DNA from: Gillisia xinjiangensis
GTDB taxonomy: Bacteria; Bacteroidota; Bacteroidia; Flavobacteriales; Flavobacteriaceae
DNA: 64,000 nt
Direction: 5' to 3'
Assembly (NCBI RefSeq): GCF_046298265.1
Contig: NZ_JBKAHK010000002.1
Location: forward strand, 310,001 to 374,000
The notes beneath the pieces were generated by a model. It saw only the letters and a program-made list of their open reading frames with translations, was not told the DNA's origin and did not search any database. Shown one piece after another: positions 1 through 7,556 of this stretch. Numbering within the stretch: the first letter of the stretch is position 1; every line of letters begins with the position of its first letter. The position numbers were made by a program, and so were the translations under genes.

Positions 1-316
1 CAATAGCATCATCTCCGAGATTTTTCCGAAGAAATTCAAGGCCTTTTTTTCGTTTTTGAATAAGCTCCACAACTTCCTGGGGAGAGTGGGAATCCAGGTC
101 ATCCAAAATTTCCGATAAGCTACCAAAGCAAGCAAAACCGGCATTTTTAGTACTGGCTCCATTCGGTAGAAATCCTCTTTCCAGGATCAATATCCTTGAA
201 TCCGGAAAACGGTTCTTTAAATGAAGTGCCGTATTCAGGCCTACAATTCCGCTTCCCACGATGGTATAATCTATATTTGAAATCCAGGATTGGTATTCCC
301 AGTAAGAAAGGTTCAT
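1..316 (-). CDS. FAD-dependent oxidoreductase (DAO family), N-terminal part
   Basis: The gene begins at an ATG at 316 and runs off the left edge, so only about 105 residues are visible and no stop is in the window. The translation starts MNLSYWEYQSW and has a classic dinucleotide-binding beta-alpha-beta fold near residues 16-50: YTIVGSGIVGLNTA (GxGxxG), then ILILERG, whose acidic residue would bind the FAD ribose. GASTKNAGFACFGS follows, typical of glycine-oxidase/D-amino-acid-dehydrogenase-like (DAO) flavoproteins. The substrate cannot be inferred. It lies 120 bp beyond the accC-side terminator, so it probably has its own promoter. Confidence 0.8.
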   Translation of the reverse strand, partial: MNLSYWEYQSWISNIDYTIVGSGIVGLNTALHLKNRFPDSRILILERGFLPNGASTKNAGFACFGSLSEILDDLDSHSPQEVVELIQKRKKGLEFLRKNLGDDAI

Positions 317-435
317 ACTTTTGTTTTAAAAATGAAAATTACGTAAAGTTTTGGAGACTTTTGAACCAGATATCTTAGTTTATGCAAACAGAACTTTTTG
401 GTATGGGGAAATTAAAGATTAGATTCTGAAAAACA

Positions 436-469
436 AAATCCCGGCAGATTTTAAATCTGCCGGGATTTT
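436..469 (-). terminator. Rho-independent terminator after accC
   Basis: A perfect inverted repeat (AAAATCCCGGCAGATTT and its complement, essentially no loop) lies 60 bp past the accC stop and has T-runs on both sides. It should end the fabH-accB-accC transcript and separate it from the flavoprotein gene. Confidence 0.85.
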
Positions 470-530
470 GTTTTTTTATTTTAGGAACTACCATCAATTG
501 GGACGGGATTTCTTCTGGATATTTGTTTTA

Positions 531-1883
531 TTATTCGGGTACAATTGGATTCATTTTCCAGGACTCCATAAACTTAGTGGTATAATTTCCATCGATATAA
601 TCCGGATGATCCATCAACTGCCTGTGGAAAGGAATCGTTGTTTTCACACCCTCTATCACAAATTCATCCAGGGCACGTTTCATCTTGTTGATGGCTTCTT
701 CCCTGCTTTGTGCTGTAGTGATCAACTTCGCGATCATAGAATCGTAGTTTGGCGGAATTGAATATCCGCTGTAAACGTGTGTATCTATGCGAACTCCGTG
801 CCCTCCGGGAGCATGTAAATTGGTGATCTTTCCCGGGGAAGGGCGAAAATCATTGTAAGGATCTTCTGCATTTATTCTACATTCTATAGAATGCAATTGC
901 GGGAAGTAATTTTTTCCTGAAATTGGCACTCCGGCAGCAACAAGGATTTGCTCTCTAATAAGGTCATAGTCTATAACCTGTTCTGTGATAGGATGTTCCA
1001 CCTGAATTCTGGTGTTCATCTCCATAAAGTAGAAATTCCGGTGTTTATCTACCAAAAATTCTACCGTCCCTGCTCCTTCATATTTTATATACTCCGCAGC
1101 CTTAACCGCTGCATCTCCCATTTGTTTTCTTAACCTGTCGGTCATAAACGGAGAAGGAGTTTCCTCTGTAAGTTTCTGGTGTCGCCTTTGAATTGAACAA
1201 TCCCTTTCTGAAAGGTGACAGGCTTTTCCTGTACTGTCCCCTACGACCTGGATTTCGATATGGCGCGGCTCAAGAATGAGTTTTTCCATATACATTCCAT
1301 CATTCCCAAAGGCAGCACTTGCTTCCTGACGGGCAGAATCCCAGGCATTGCGGAGATTTTCTTCCTTTAGAACGGCACGCATTCCTTTACCTCCACCACC
1401 AGCGGTTGCTTTTAGCATCACGGGATATCCCATTTCTTTGGCAAATTTCCGGCATTCATCAAAATCTTTCAGTATTCCATCCGATCCCGGGATACAAGGA
1501 ACTCCTGCGGCCATCATCGTGGCTCTGGCAGAAGCTTTATCACCCATTTTATCGATCATATCCGGGCTGGCACCAATAAATTTTATATTATGTTCCTGAC
1601 AGATTTTTGAAAATTTGGAATTTTCAGCAAGAAAACCATAACCGGGGTGAATTGCATCTGCATTGGTAATTTCTGCAGCTGCTATAATACTTGAGATCTT
1701 TAAATACGATAAATTACTTGGAGGAGGACCTATACATACCGCTTCATCTGCAAACCTCACATGGAGGCTTTCGGCATCGGCAGTAGAATAAACTGCCACG
1801 GTTTTAATACCCATCTCCCTACAGGTCCTGATTACGCGCAATGCGATCTCACCTCTGTTGGCTATTAAGATTTTTTTAAACAT
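531..1883 (-). CDS. accC: Acetyl-CoA carboxylase, biotin carboxylase subunit
   Basis: This subunit catalyses ATP- and bicarbonate-dependent carboxylation of the biotin on AccB, the first half-reaction of malonyl-CoA synthesis for fatty acids. The 450-residue product is full length for the family. It starts MFKKILIANRGEIA, the universal N-terminus. The ATP-grasp glycine loop GGGGKGM is at 162-168, the ERDCSIQRRHQK segment at 226-237 and the active-site EMNTRIQVEHPITE at 288-301. It lies 51 bp after accB in the same direction, in a fabH-accB-accC transcript. The carboxyltransferase genes (accA/accD) are not in the window. Confidence 0.98.
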   Translation of the reverse strand: MFKKILIANRGEIALRVIRTCREMGIKTVAVYSTADAESLHVRFADEAVCIGPPPSNLSYLKISSIIAAAEITNADAIHPGYGFLAENSKFSKICQEHNIKFIGASPDMIDKMGDKASARATMMAAGVPCIPGSDGILKDFDECRKFAKEMGYPVMLKATAGGGGKGMRAVLKEENLRNAWDSARQEASAAFGNDGMYMEKLILEPRHIEIQVVGDSTGKACHLSERDCSIQRRHQKLTEETPSPFMTDRLRKQMGDAAVKAAEYIKYEGAGTVEFLVDKHRNFYFMEMNTRIQVEHPITEQVIDYDLIREQILVAAGVPISGKNYFPQLHSIECRINAEDPYNDFRPSPGKITNLHAPGGHGVRIDTHVYSGYSIPPNYDSMIAKLITTAQSREEAINKMKRALDEFVIEGVKTTIPFHRQLMDHPDYIDGNYTTKFMESWKMNPIVPE

Positions 1884-1934
1884 ACCTATCTATTTATTAC
1901 TGAAGAAGTAAAATTAAATTCTTTGAAGCGAGTT

Positions 1935-2435
1935 TTAAGAAGGATCTACTAAAAATAAAGGCTGATCAAATTCTACCGGAGACGAATCATCCACAAGGAC
2001 TTTTACGATTTTTCCGGAAATTTCGCTTTCAATTTCATTAAATAATTTCATCGCTTCAATCACACACAGCACATCCCCTACCTTTATACTATCCCCTACC
2101 TCAACAAAAACGTCTTTATCCGGGGATGGTTTACGGTAAAACGTTCCAATAATAGGAGATTTTACGGTGATGTATTTTGAGTTCTCTACTGCTGGTTGTT
2201 CATTTTCAGCGGCGGGTTTGTTGTTTTCCTGAGAGGAAACGGGAGGTTGCTGCTGTTGAGCCGGCATTTGCTGCTGCATTTGCCCACCCATAGGATACTG
2301 TTGAATATAAGTGTTTTCCTTATCATCCGATCCTGTTTTAATGGTGATCTTTATATCATCCATTTCAAGTTTTACTTCGCTGGCTCCTGATTTTGCCACA
2401 AACTTGATCAAATTCTGAATTTCTTTTAAATCCAT
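1935..2435 (-). CDS. accB: Biotin carboxyl carrier protein of acetyl-CoA carboxylase
   Basis: AccB carries the biotin that shuttles the carboxyl group between biotin carboxylase and carboxyltransferase. I start it at 2435 (MDLKEIQNLIKFV), the usual BCCP beginning, which gives 166 residues; the reading frame stays open further upstream into fabH but that extension is not BCCP-like. A Gln/Pro-rich linker spans about residues 42-80 (QMQQQMPAQQQQ). The biotinyl domain follows, with the modified lysine at K130 in VIEAMKLFNEI. It sits 22 bp after fabH and 51 bp before accC. Confidence 0.97.
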   Translation of the reverse strand: MDLKEIQNLIKFVAKSGASEVKLEMDDIKITIKTGSDDKENTYIQQYPMGGQMQQQMPAQQQQPPVSSQENNKPAAENEQPAVENSKYITVKSPIIGTFYRKPSPDKDVFVEVGDSIKVGDVLCVIEAMKLFNEIESEISGKIVKVLVDDSSPVEFDQPLFLVDPS

Positions 2436-2457
2436 AATAGTATAGCGTATTGGTTTA

Positions 2458-3453
2458 TTAAGAATTATAAGCCCATTTAAGATAGATAGATCCCCAAGTG
2501 AATCCTCCTCCAAATGTTGCAAAAATTAAATTATCTCCTTTTTTAAATTGTTTTTCGAAATCGCCTAATAACAACGGAAGTGTTGCCGAAGTGGTATTTC
2601 CGTATCGCTCAATGTTCATAAGAACTTTTTCATCCTCAAGTTTCATTCGGCTTGCGGTTGCACCAACGATTCTTTTATTGGCCTGATGCGCCACCAACCA
2701 ATCCACATCGGCACTGGTAAGATCATTTCTTTTCATTATTTGTTCACTGATATCTGCCATATTGGAAACCGCAAATTTGAAAACGGTTTTCCCGTCCTGT
2801 GTAACATAATGAAGTTTTTTTGCCACGGTAATTTCAGAAGGCGGCATTAAAGATCCACCTGCTTCAATTTTAAGAGCTTCCCTTCCTATTCCATCACTTC
2901 TAAGGAGTTCATCCTGAATTCCGAAGCCTTCATAATTGGGTTCAAACAAAGCCGCACCGGCTCCATCCCCAAAAATAATACAGGTAGTCCTGTCGGTATA
3001 ATCAATTATAGAAGACATTTTATCGGCTCCTATCACCACTATTTTTTTATATTTTCCCGATTCGATATATGCAGCCGCTGTGGACATTCCGTATAAAAAC
3101 CCGGAACAGGCCGCCTGTAAATCGTATGCAAAAGCATTTGTTGCCCCTATTTGGGTGGCAACATAAACTGCAGTTGCAGCAACAGGAAGATCGGGACTAA
3201 CCGTAGCCAGAATTACCAGATCTATTTCCTTTGGATCTATTCCGGATTTATCAATCAAATCCTGAGCAGCTTTAATAGCAAGGAATGAAGTCCCTAAATT
3301 GGGATCTTTTAAAATTCGTCGCTCTCTTATACCTGTTCTGCTAAAGATCCATTCGTCGTTAGTATCGACCATTTCTTCCAACATCTTGTTGGTCAATATA
3401 TCTTCAGGAACATAGGTGCCTACAGCGGTTATAGCGGCTGTGATTTCATTCAT
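2458..3453 (-). CDS. fabH: 3-oxoacyl-ACP synthase III (KAS III)
   Basis: FabH condenses acetyl-CoA, or a branched primer in iso-fatty-acid makers, with malonyl-ACP to start fatty acid synthesis. The 331-residue protein has the thiolase fold and the full catalytic triad: C116 in LQAACSGFLYG, H256 in VAHQANKRI and N286 in ERYGNTTSA. GDGAGAALF and the C-terminal FGGGFTWGS loop are also present. It is first in a fabH-accB-accC transcript and is separated from rpmF by a terminator and a candidate promoter. Primer specificity cannot be read from sequence alone. Confidence 0.97.
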   Translation of the reverse strand: MNEITAAITAVGTYVPEDILTNKMLEEMVDTNDEWIFSRTGIRERRILKDPNLGTSFLAIKAAQDLIDKSGIDPKEIDLVILATVSPDLPVAATAVYVATQIGATNAFAYDLQAACSGFLYGMSTAAAYIESGKYKKIVVIGADKMSSIIDYTDRTTCIIFGDGAGAALFEPNYEGFGIQDELLRSDGIGREALKIEAGGSLMPPSEITVAKKLHYVTQDGKTVFKFAVSNMADISEQIMKRNDLTSADVDWLVAHQANKRIVGATASRMKLEDEKVLMNIERYGNTTSATLPLLLGDFEKQFKKGDNLIFATFGGGFTWGSIYLKWAYNS

Positions 3454-3511
3454 AAAAGCAATTTTTTACACTAAACAGCAGAAAAGTTCTGCTTCTTAAA
3501 CAAAAACGCAT

Positions 3512-3538
3512 CAAAACTACTGCGAATTGGGGTGCAAA
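3512..3538 (-). promoter_or_regulatory. Candidate promoter of fabH-accB-accC
   Basis: On the minus strand, TAGTTTTG (3519-3512) fits the Bacteroidota -7 box TAnnTTTG. A TTTG lies at 3538-3535, 15 bp upstream, slightly closer than the usual 17-23. It sits between the rpmF terminator and fabH. The leader also holds a small hairpin, AGCAGAA-aag-TTCTGCT (3477-3493). This is a consensus match only. Confidence 0.45.
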
Positions 3539-3574
3539 ATAAGGCCTTTTTAGGACTTATTCAACTTAAAACAA

Positions 3575-3604
3575 AAAACTCCCACTTGTAAATGTGAGAG
3601 TTTT
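3575..3604 (-). terminator. Terminator between rpmF and fabH
   Basis: An 11-bp stem with one mismatch (3575-3585 with 3594-3604, 8-nt loop) is followed on the minus strand by a T-rich tract (TTTTTTGTTTT). It lies 20 bp after the rpmF stop. It therefore uncouples yceD-rpmF from fabH-accBC, genes that are often read together in other bacteria. Confidence 0.8.
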
Positions 3605-3624
3605 ATTTGGACGAAGCGATTGAA

Positions 3625-3822
3625 TTATGCTTCTACTACTTCGGTGTTATCAATTAGCACCTGACCACGGTAATATAACTTACCTTCATGCCAATGTGCT
3701 CTGTGATACAAATGTGCCTCTCCTGTTGTTGGGTCTGTGGCTATTTGTGGAACAGAAGCTTTATAATGAGTTCTTCTTTTGTCTCTTCTGGTTTTAGAGG
3801 TTTTTCTCTTAGGATGTGCCAT
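3625..3822 (-). CDS. rpmF: 50S ribosomal protein bL32
   Basis: This 65-residue ribosomal protein begins MAHPKRKTSKTRRDKRRTHYKA, the unmistakable bL32 N-terminus rich in Arg and Lys. It lacks the CxxC...C zinc cysteines found in some bL32 proteins: the region reads PQIATDPTTGEAHLYHRAHW, which is normal for Bacteroidota. It follows the DUF177/YceD gene by 9 bp, the near-universal yceD-rpmF pairing. Confidence 0.97.
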   Translation of the reverse strand: MAHPKRKTSKTRRDKRRTHYKASVPQIATDPTTGEAHLYHRAHWHEGKLYYRGQVLIDNTEVVEA

Positions 3823-3831
3823 TGCTACGGA

Positions 3832-4377
3832 TTATTTATCGTTTAATAAGTTTTTTAATTTATTCCAGCGGGGATCTATATCTTCCCCATTTTCATGCTC
3901 TTTAATATCAGCCACTTTAGGACTCAATTCTTCTAACTTTTCAAGTACTTCAGATTTCAGACTCCCGTCTATTACGCCGGGATGAACTCTTTTTAATGGA
4001 ACAGATAATACGATCAATTCATAAATGTACTGCGCGACATTTAATTGATATTCCGAATGTGGAAGGATCAATAAGTCCTCATTATCATCGTTAAACTCAT
4101 CTCCAAACTTTACCACCATGATCAATTCCCCGTCTACAGGTTGATCATAAGGTTCATTGGTGAGATCACAATTTACATTTACCATTCCGGAAGCTTTAAA
4201 AGTAAGCTCCATCATGCTTGGTTTTTTATCGAACAGCAAATCGATTTTTACATCGACGCTGTTAAATTCATCGTATTCAAAATGTTCAAAGAACTCTTTA
4301 TCTATTTGATAATCAAAAGTATGCTTTCCTTGTTTCAACCCTACAAAAGGGATTGTAAACGCTTCTAATTTCTTCAT
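3832..4377 (-). CDS. yceD: YceD/DUF177 family protein (23S rRNA accumulation)
   Basis: This 181-residue acidic protein belongs to the DUF177 family, linked in E. coli and plants to 23S rRNA accumulation. The family is almost always encoded just before rpmF, as here (9-bp gap). Visible features are the beta-rich N-terminal half ending in NVNCDLTNEPYDQPVDGELIMVVKFG, where a two-Cys family motif is reduced to a single Cys, and the C-terminal DIDPRWNKLKNLL, the conserved 'DPRW..L..L' end of the family. Molecular function is not established. Confidence 0.9.
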   Translation of the reverse strand: MKKLEAFTIPFVGLKQGKHTFDYQIDKEFFEHFEYDEFNSVDVKIDLLFDKKPSMMELTFKASGMVNVNCDLTNEPYDQPVDGELIMVVKFGDEFNDDNEDLLILPHSEYQLNVAQYIYELIVLSVPLKRVHPGVIDGSLKSEVLEKLEELSPKVADIKEHENGEDIDPRWNKLKNLLNDK

Positions 4378-4421
4378 AACATCATCTATTTCGAGCGTCT
4401 GCCCTTCGGAAAAGGCAGGTG

Positions 4422-4450
4422 CAAAGATATAAAATATAATGAATTATCAA
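4422..4450 (-). promoter_or_regulatory. Candidate promoter of yceD-rpmF
   Basis: The minus strand reads TATCTTTG (4429-4422), an exact TAnnTTTG -7 box. A TTG lies at 4450-4448 with an 18-bp spacer, inside the 17-23 range for Flavobacteria. The predicted leader to the yceD ATG at 4377 is about 40 nt. This is the best promoter match in the left half of the window. Confidence 0.6.
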
Positions 4451-4472
4451 TCTGATATAAACAAATATTTGT

Positions 4473-5519
4473 TTATATCTTTTTGCTCTGTTTCCTCAAC
4501 GGATCTTTGGTTAGTTTTTTATATTCCTTCCGGGTTTTAAAAATTTCGATAGCTTTAAAAACAGCCTCTTTAAAGGAGTTGATATTCGCACAATTTTTAC
4601 CTGCAATCTCAAATGCAGTTCCGTGATCCGGGGAGGTTCTTACTTTTTTTAATCCGGCGGTGAAATTCACCCCCTCTCCAAAGGAAAGTGTTTTAAATGG
4701 AATAAGTCCCTGGTCATGATAGGATGCTATAATGGCATCAAAATTTTCGTGATTTTTAGAACCAAAAAAACTATCGGCTGCATATGGGCCAAAAACCAAA
4801 TTCCCTTTATCTTTTAACTTCTGAATGGTGGGCTTTAAAATAGTTTCATCTTCCTGCCCTATCAATCCATGATCTCCGCTATGCGGATTGATTCCCAAAA
4901 CAGCAATTTTAGGCTTGGATATCCTGAAATCCTGCTGAAGGGTTTTTTGTATCGTTGAAATTTTCTTCTCGATTAGCTCAGGGGTTATTATCCCGGCAAT
5001 ATCTTTCAGCGGAACATGATCTGTTAACAAACCTACCTTTAAATTATCTGTGATCATGAGCATCAGGCTGTCTCCCTGAAGCTCGCGTGCAAGATAATCT
5101 GTATGGCCCGGAAATTTAAATTCTTCAGACTGGATGGTATTTTTATTGATAGGGGCAGTTACCAATACATCGATTTCATCCTCCTTCAAGGCTTTTGTTG
5201 CGGCCTGCAGCGATTTAAAAGCGTATTTCCCGCTTTCGGGATCTTCAGCTCCAAAATTAATCACCGCATTTTCTTTCCATACATTGATCACATTCACTTT
5301 TCCATCTATTGCTTCTGAAGGCTTCTCAATTCCCTGAAAGTTAATAGAAAGATCAAAATGTTTTTTCAGAAAACTCAGGGTTTTAACCGATGCAAAGATA
5401 ATAGGAGTACAAAAATCCAGCATTCTGGAGTCATCAAAAGTCTTTATAATGACCTCACCACCAATTCCATTTAGATCCCCAATACTGATTCCCAATTTTA
5501 TCTTTTGCGCAGACTTCAT
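4473..5519 (-). CDS. pdxA: 4-hydroxythreonine-4-phosphate dehydrogenase
   Basis: PdxA oxidises and decarboxylates 4-phosphohydroxy-L-threonine in the DXP-dependent pyridoxal-phosphate pathway. The 348-residue protein has the family's N-terminal IGDLNGIGGEVI and TAPINK (about 121-126). Metal-binding histidines are visible at H139 (PGHTDYL), H168 (LTDHVPL) and in ASYHDQGLIPFK, and HPHSGDHG-like sequence reads GINPHSGDHG here. It is divergent from ribE across a 59-bp gap. Confidence 0.95.
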   Translation of the reverse strand: MKSAQKIKLGISIGDLNGIGGEVIIKTFDDSRMLDFCTPIIFASVKTLSFLKKHFDLSINFQGIEKPSEAIDGKVNVINVWKENAVINFGAEDPESGKYAFKSLQAATKALKEDEIDVLVTAPINKNTIQSEEFKFPGHTDYLARELQGDSLMLMITDNLKVGLLTDHVPLKDIAGIITPELIEKKISTIQKTLQQDFRISKPKIAVLGINPHSGDHGLIGQEDETILKPTIQKLKDKGNLVFGPYAADSFFGSKNHENFDAIIASYHDQGLIPFKTLSFGEGVNFTAGLKKVRTSPDHGTAFEIAGKNCANINSFKEAVFKAIEIFKTRKEYKKLTKDPLRKQSKKI

Positions 5520-5554
5520 ATTCTATCCCCTTTTTTATTTCTATTTTTACATCA

Positions 5555-5562
5555 CAAATGTA
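5555..5562 (-). promoter_or_regulatory. Candidate -7 box of pdxA
   Basis: The minus strand reads TACATTTG, an exact TAnnTTTG match, 36 bp before the pdxA start in the short pdxA/ribE divergent gap. No TTG occurs at the expected upstream spacing, so this is only a partial promoter match. Confidence 0.35.
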
Positions 5563-5578
5563 AGAATAATCCAAACAT

Positions 5579-6166
5579 ATGTTTACCGGAATTGTAGAAG
5601 AAATAGGAGAGGTGGTGGAAACCACTTATGAAAACGAAAATCTAAATTTAAAGATCTGGGCTAAAATGACACCTGAATTAAAGATAGATCAAAGTGTTTC
5701 CCATAATGGCGTTTGCTTAACCGTTGTTGGGCTGGAAAACCCCATTTATACTGTAACTGCAATTAAGGAGACTTTGGAAAAAACAAATTTGGGAGATCTA
5801 AAGGCTGGGCAATTTGTAAACCTGGAACGGGGAATGCAATTGGGAGCCAGGCTGGATGGCCATATAGTACAGGGACATGTAGATCAAACCGGAATTTGTA
5901 AGGAAGTAAAAGAGGAAAAAGGCAGCTGGATATACACCTTTGGGTATGATCCAGAAATGAGCAATATCACTATAGAGAAGGGATCCATAACAGTTAATGG
6001 CGTTAGTCTTACGGTGGTTAATTCAAAATTAAATGAATTTAGCGTTGCAATTATTCCTTATACGTATAATAACACCATTTTTAAATATCTCCAGAAAGGT
6101 GATACGGTCAACCTGGAATTTGATGTGATTGGAAAATACGTAAAAAGGCTCACCGAGCACTCTTAG
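5579..6166 (+). CDS. ribE: Riboflavin synthase (alpha chain)
   Basis: This enzyme dismutates two 6,7-dimethyl-8-ribityllumazine molecules to riboflavin. The 195-residue protein starts MFTGIVEEIGEV, the diagnostic N-terminus. It consists of two similar lumazine-binding beta-barrels: the first (about 1-95) carries NGVCLTV and the second (about 97-190) VNGVSLTV. Other flavin genes are not nearby, as is usual in Flavobacteriaceae. Its stop overlaps by 4 bp the stop of the small gene on the opposite strand. Confidence 0.97.
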   Translation: MFTGIVEEIGEVVETTYENENLNLKIWAKMTPELKIDQSVSHNGVCLTVVGLENPIYTVTAIKETLEKTNLGDLKAGQFVNLERGMQLGARLDGHIVQGHVDQTGICKEVKEEKGSWIYTFGYDPEMSNITIEKGSITVNGVSLTVVNSKLNEFSVAIIPYTYNNTIFKYLQKGDTVNLEFDVIGKYVKRLTEHS

Positions 6167-6393
6167 GTGGTTTTTCTAAGCCTTAAGAAGCAAATTCCCA
6201 TACCCAGACCTGCAAAAACAAGTATATAACTATGTTCATCGATAGGAACTACCAATCCTGGAGGCGGTGAACAACAAGTCTCCTCAGTAGACATCTGAGG
6301 CTGGGGTAAGTTATGGCTTTGAGCTGTCATAGAAACAGACCAAAACACTAAAAATACCGACAAAAGGAAAATATAGGGTAATTTCATTCTCAT
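6163..6393 (-). CDS. Small PID-tail (PID-CTERM-like) membrane protein 1
   Basis: This 76-residue protein has a signal-type hydrophobic N-terminus (about 5-24, ending MTAQS). A short linker holds CCSPPPGLVVPIDEH, followed by a C-terminal transmembrane stretch (YILVFAGLGMGICFL) and a short basic end (RLRKTT). Architecture and motif match its two downstream neighbours and the flavobacterial 'GLVVPID' tail proteins. From memory, RefSeq names these PID-CTERM, a presumed sorting tail. Function is unknown. ATG at 6387 is an equally good start. Confidence 0.75.
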   Translation of the reverse strand: MRMKLPYIFLLSVFLVFWSVSMTAQSHNLPQPQMSTEETCCSPPPGLVVPIDEHSYILVFAGLGMGICFLRLRKTT

Positions 6394-6500
6394 AATTGTG
6401 CGTAATGTACTACAAGAATTTTAATTACAAAAATAGATTCAATCTTCTGAGATCAAAAAATTAAGAAGTGAGGAAACATTTTCCATCTTTTGATGAACTG

Positions 6501-6737
6501 TTATTGCCTGGCAAAAAGAGAATTTTTTGGGGATAAAAGAAGAAAATAGATCCCCAGGAAGATTCCGGCTATCAATAAAATATAGATGTTGGTATCTATG
6601 GGGACTACCAGTCCCGGAGGAGGAGGTCCCCCAGGGCCTGTATCCATCTGAGGTTCAGGAAGATCAGCAGTTTGACCCCAGCTTAAAGAAGTTAGTATTA
6701 GAGATAGTATTAGTATGAAAATTCCGGACGCTTTCAT
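6501..6737 (-). CDS. Small PID-tail (PID-CTERM-like) membrane protein 2
   Basis: This 78-residue protein has a signal peptide (MKASGIFILILSLILTSLSWGQ), then a short Pro/Gly-rich segment (PEPQMDTGPGGPPPPGLVVP). It continues IDTNIYILLIAGIFLGIYFLLL as the C-terminal membrane segment. It is the second of three same-strand paralogs; the mature part before the tail is under 20 residues, so the tail makes up most of the protein. There is no recognisable catalytic motif and the function is unknown. Confidence 0.75.
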   Translation of the reverse strand: MKASGIFILILSLILTSLSWGQTADLPEPQMDTGPGGPPPPGLVVPIDTNIYILLIAGIFLGIYFLLLSPKNSLFARQ

Positions 6738-6892
6738 AAGATCATCATGTAAAATTCACAATAATTTTTTATAAAAACTCTAAGTGGGGGTGTAAGAGCG
6801 AATCTGCTTAAAATTTCCGTTTAAGAGGGGCACGGGAGTATTTGAAATTTAAAGATAAATAATTAAGCAATAGACTACTAATTATTTATTTT

Positions 6893-7156
6893 TTATTTCC
6901 GGAAGTCTGGAAAGTGCTGGTTTCCTTTTCTGAAAACTAAAAAATAGATTCCCAGTCCAAGTCCGGCGATAAAAAGAAACTGAATGTTGGTATCTATGGG
7001 AACTACGAGTCCAGGAGGCGGTGGATTCTTTCGGTTGCAATATGCTGCTGGATTACATCCCCCTTCGCAATATTTAAACCCATTATCACACACTTGGACC
7101 AAGGCATAAGACGAAAATGAAAATAATATCGCAATAAAAAGGACTATTTTCTTCAT
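6893..7156 (-). CDS. Small PID-tail (PID-CTERM-like) membrane protein 3
   Basis: I start it at 7156 (MKKIVLFIAILFSFSSYA), a signal peptide, which gives 87 residues; an upstream in-frame start would only add a non-signal stretch. The mature part has four cysteines (VCDNGFKYCEGGCNPAAYC), unlike its two paralogs. The shared tail PPPPGLVVPIDTNIQFLFIA follows, with GLGLGIYFLVF as the rest of the membrane segment. The cysteines could form disulfides outside the cytoplasm. Function is unknown. Confidence 0.75.
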   Translation of the reverse strand: MKKIVLFIAILFSFSSYALVQVCDNGFKYCEGGCNPAAYCNRKNPPPPGLVVPIDTNIQFLFIAGLGLGIYFLVFRKGNQHFPDFRK

Positions 7157-7556
7157 ATAAAGGTTAGTGATAACTTGAGGCATAACAGCAAACCTATTTT
7201 AAAACAAATTAGGTTTCAAAACAATTCGACGAAAAATTCATTTTAATCGATGAAAAGCATAATTCCCGATAAAAAAAATCAGATATAAATGGATTAGTAC
7301 TTAAATCGGACACTGATCTACAGGAATATACGACAGAGGCTGACCAGAGTTTTTTATATTCCTCAGGAATTTAAATGGCGTAGGAATTGGTTGCAATAAA
7401 GAAATTTAAAATAAGAGTATTCTTTATTACTCCAGAAGTGAACCAGGGAATTTTCAAAATAAGTTCGTTTGCGATTGCCTTTAAAAGGAATTCCCTCCTG
7501 AGCGTGCTCAGGAGGGAATTGATTTTTTCTTAAATAAACCTTGTCGGAAAAACTAA
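7157..7556. other. Intergenic gap, no supported gene
   Basis: It holds the SulP-side hairpin at 7490-7521. A short open frame on the minus strand runs through that hairpin and into the SulP stop; I do not consider it a gene. Nothing else is recognised. Confidence 0.6.
7490..7521 (-). terminator. Terminator hairpin after the SulP gene
   Basis: A perfect 15-bp stem (AATTCCCTCCTGAGC and its complement) has a 2-nt loop and lies 36 bp past the SulP stop. The T-run is stronger on the plus strand (TTTTTTC) than on the minus strand (CCTTTT), so it may work in both directions. Confidence 0.75.
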
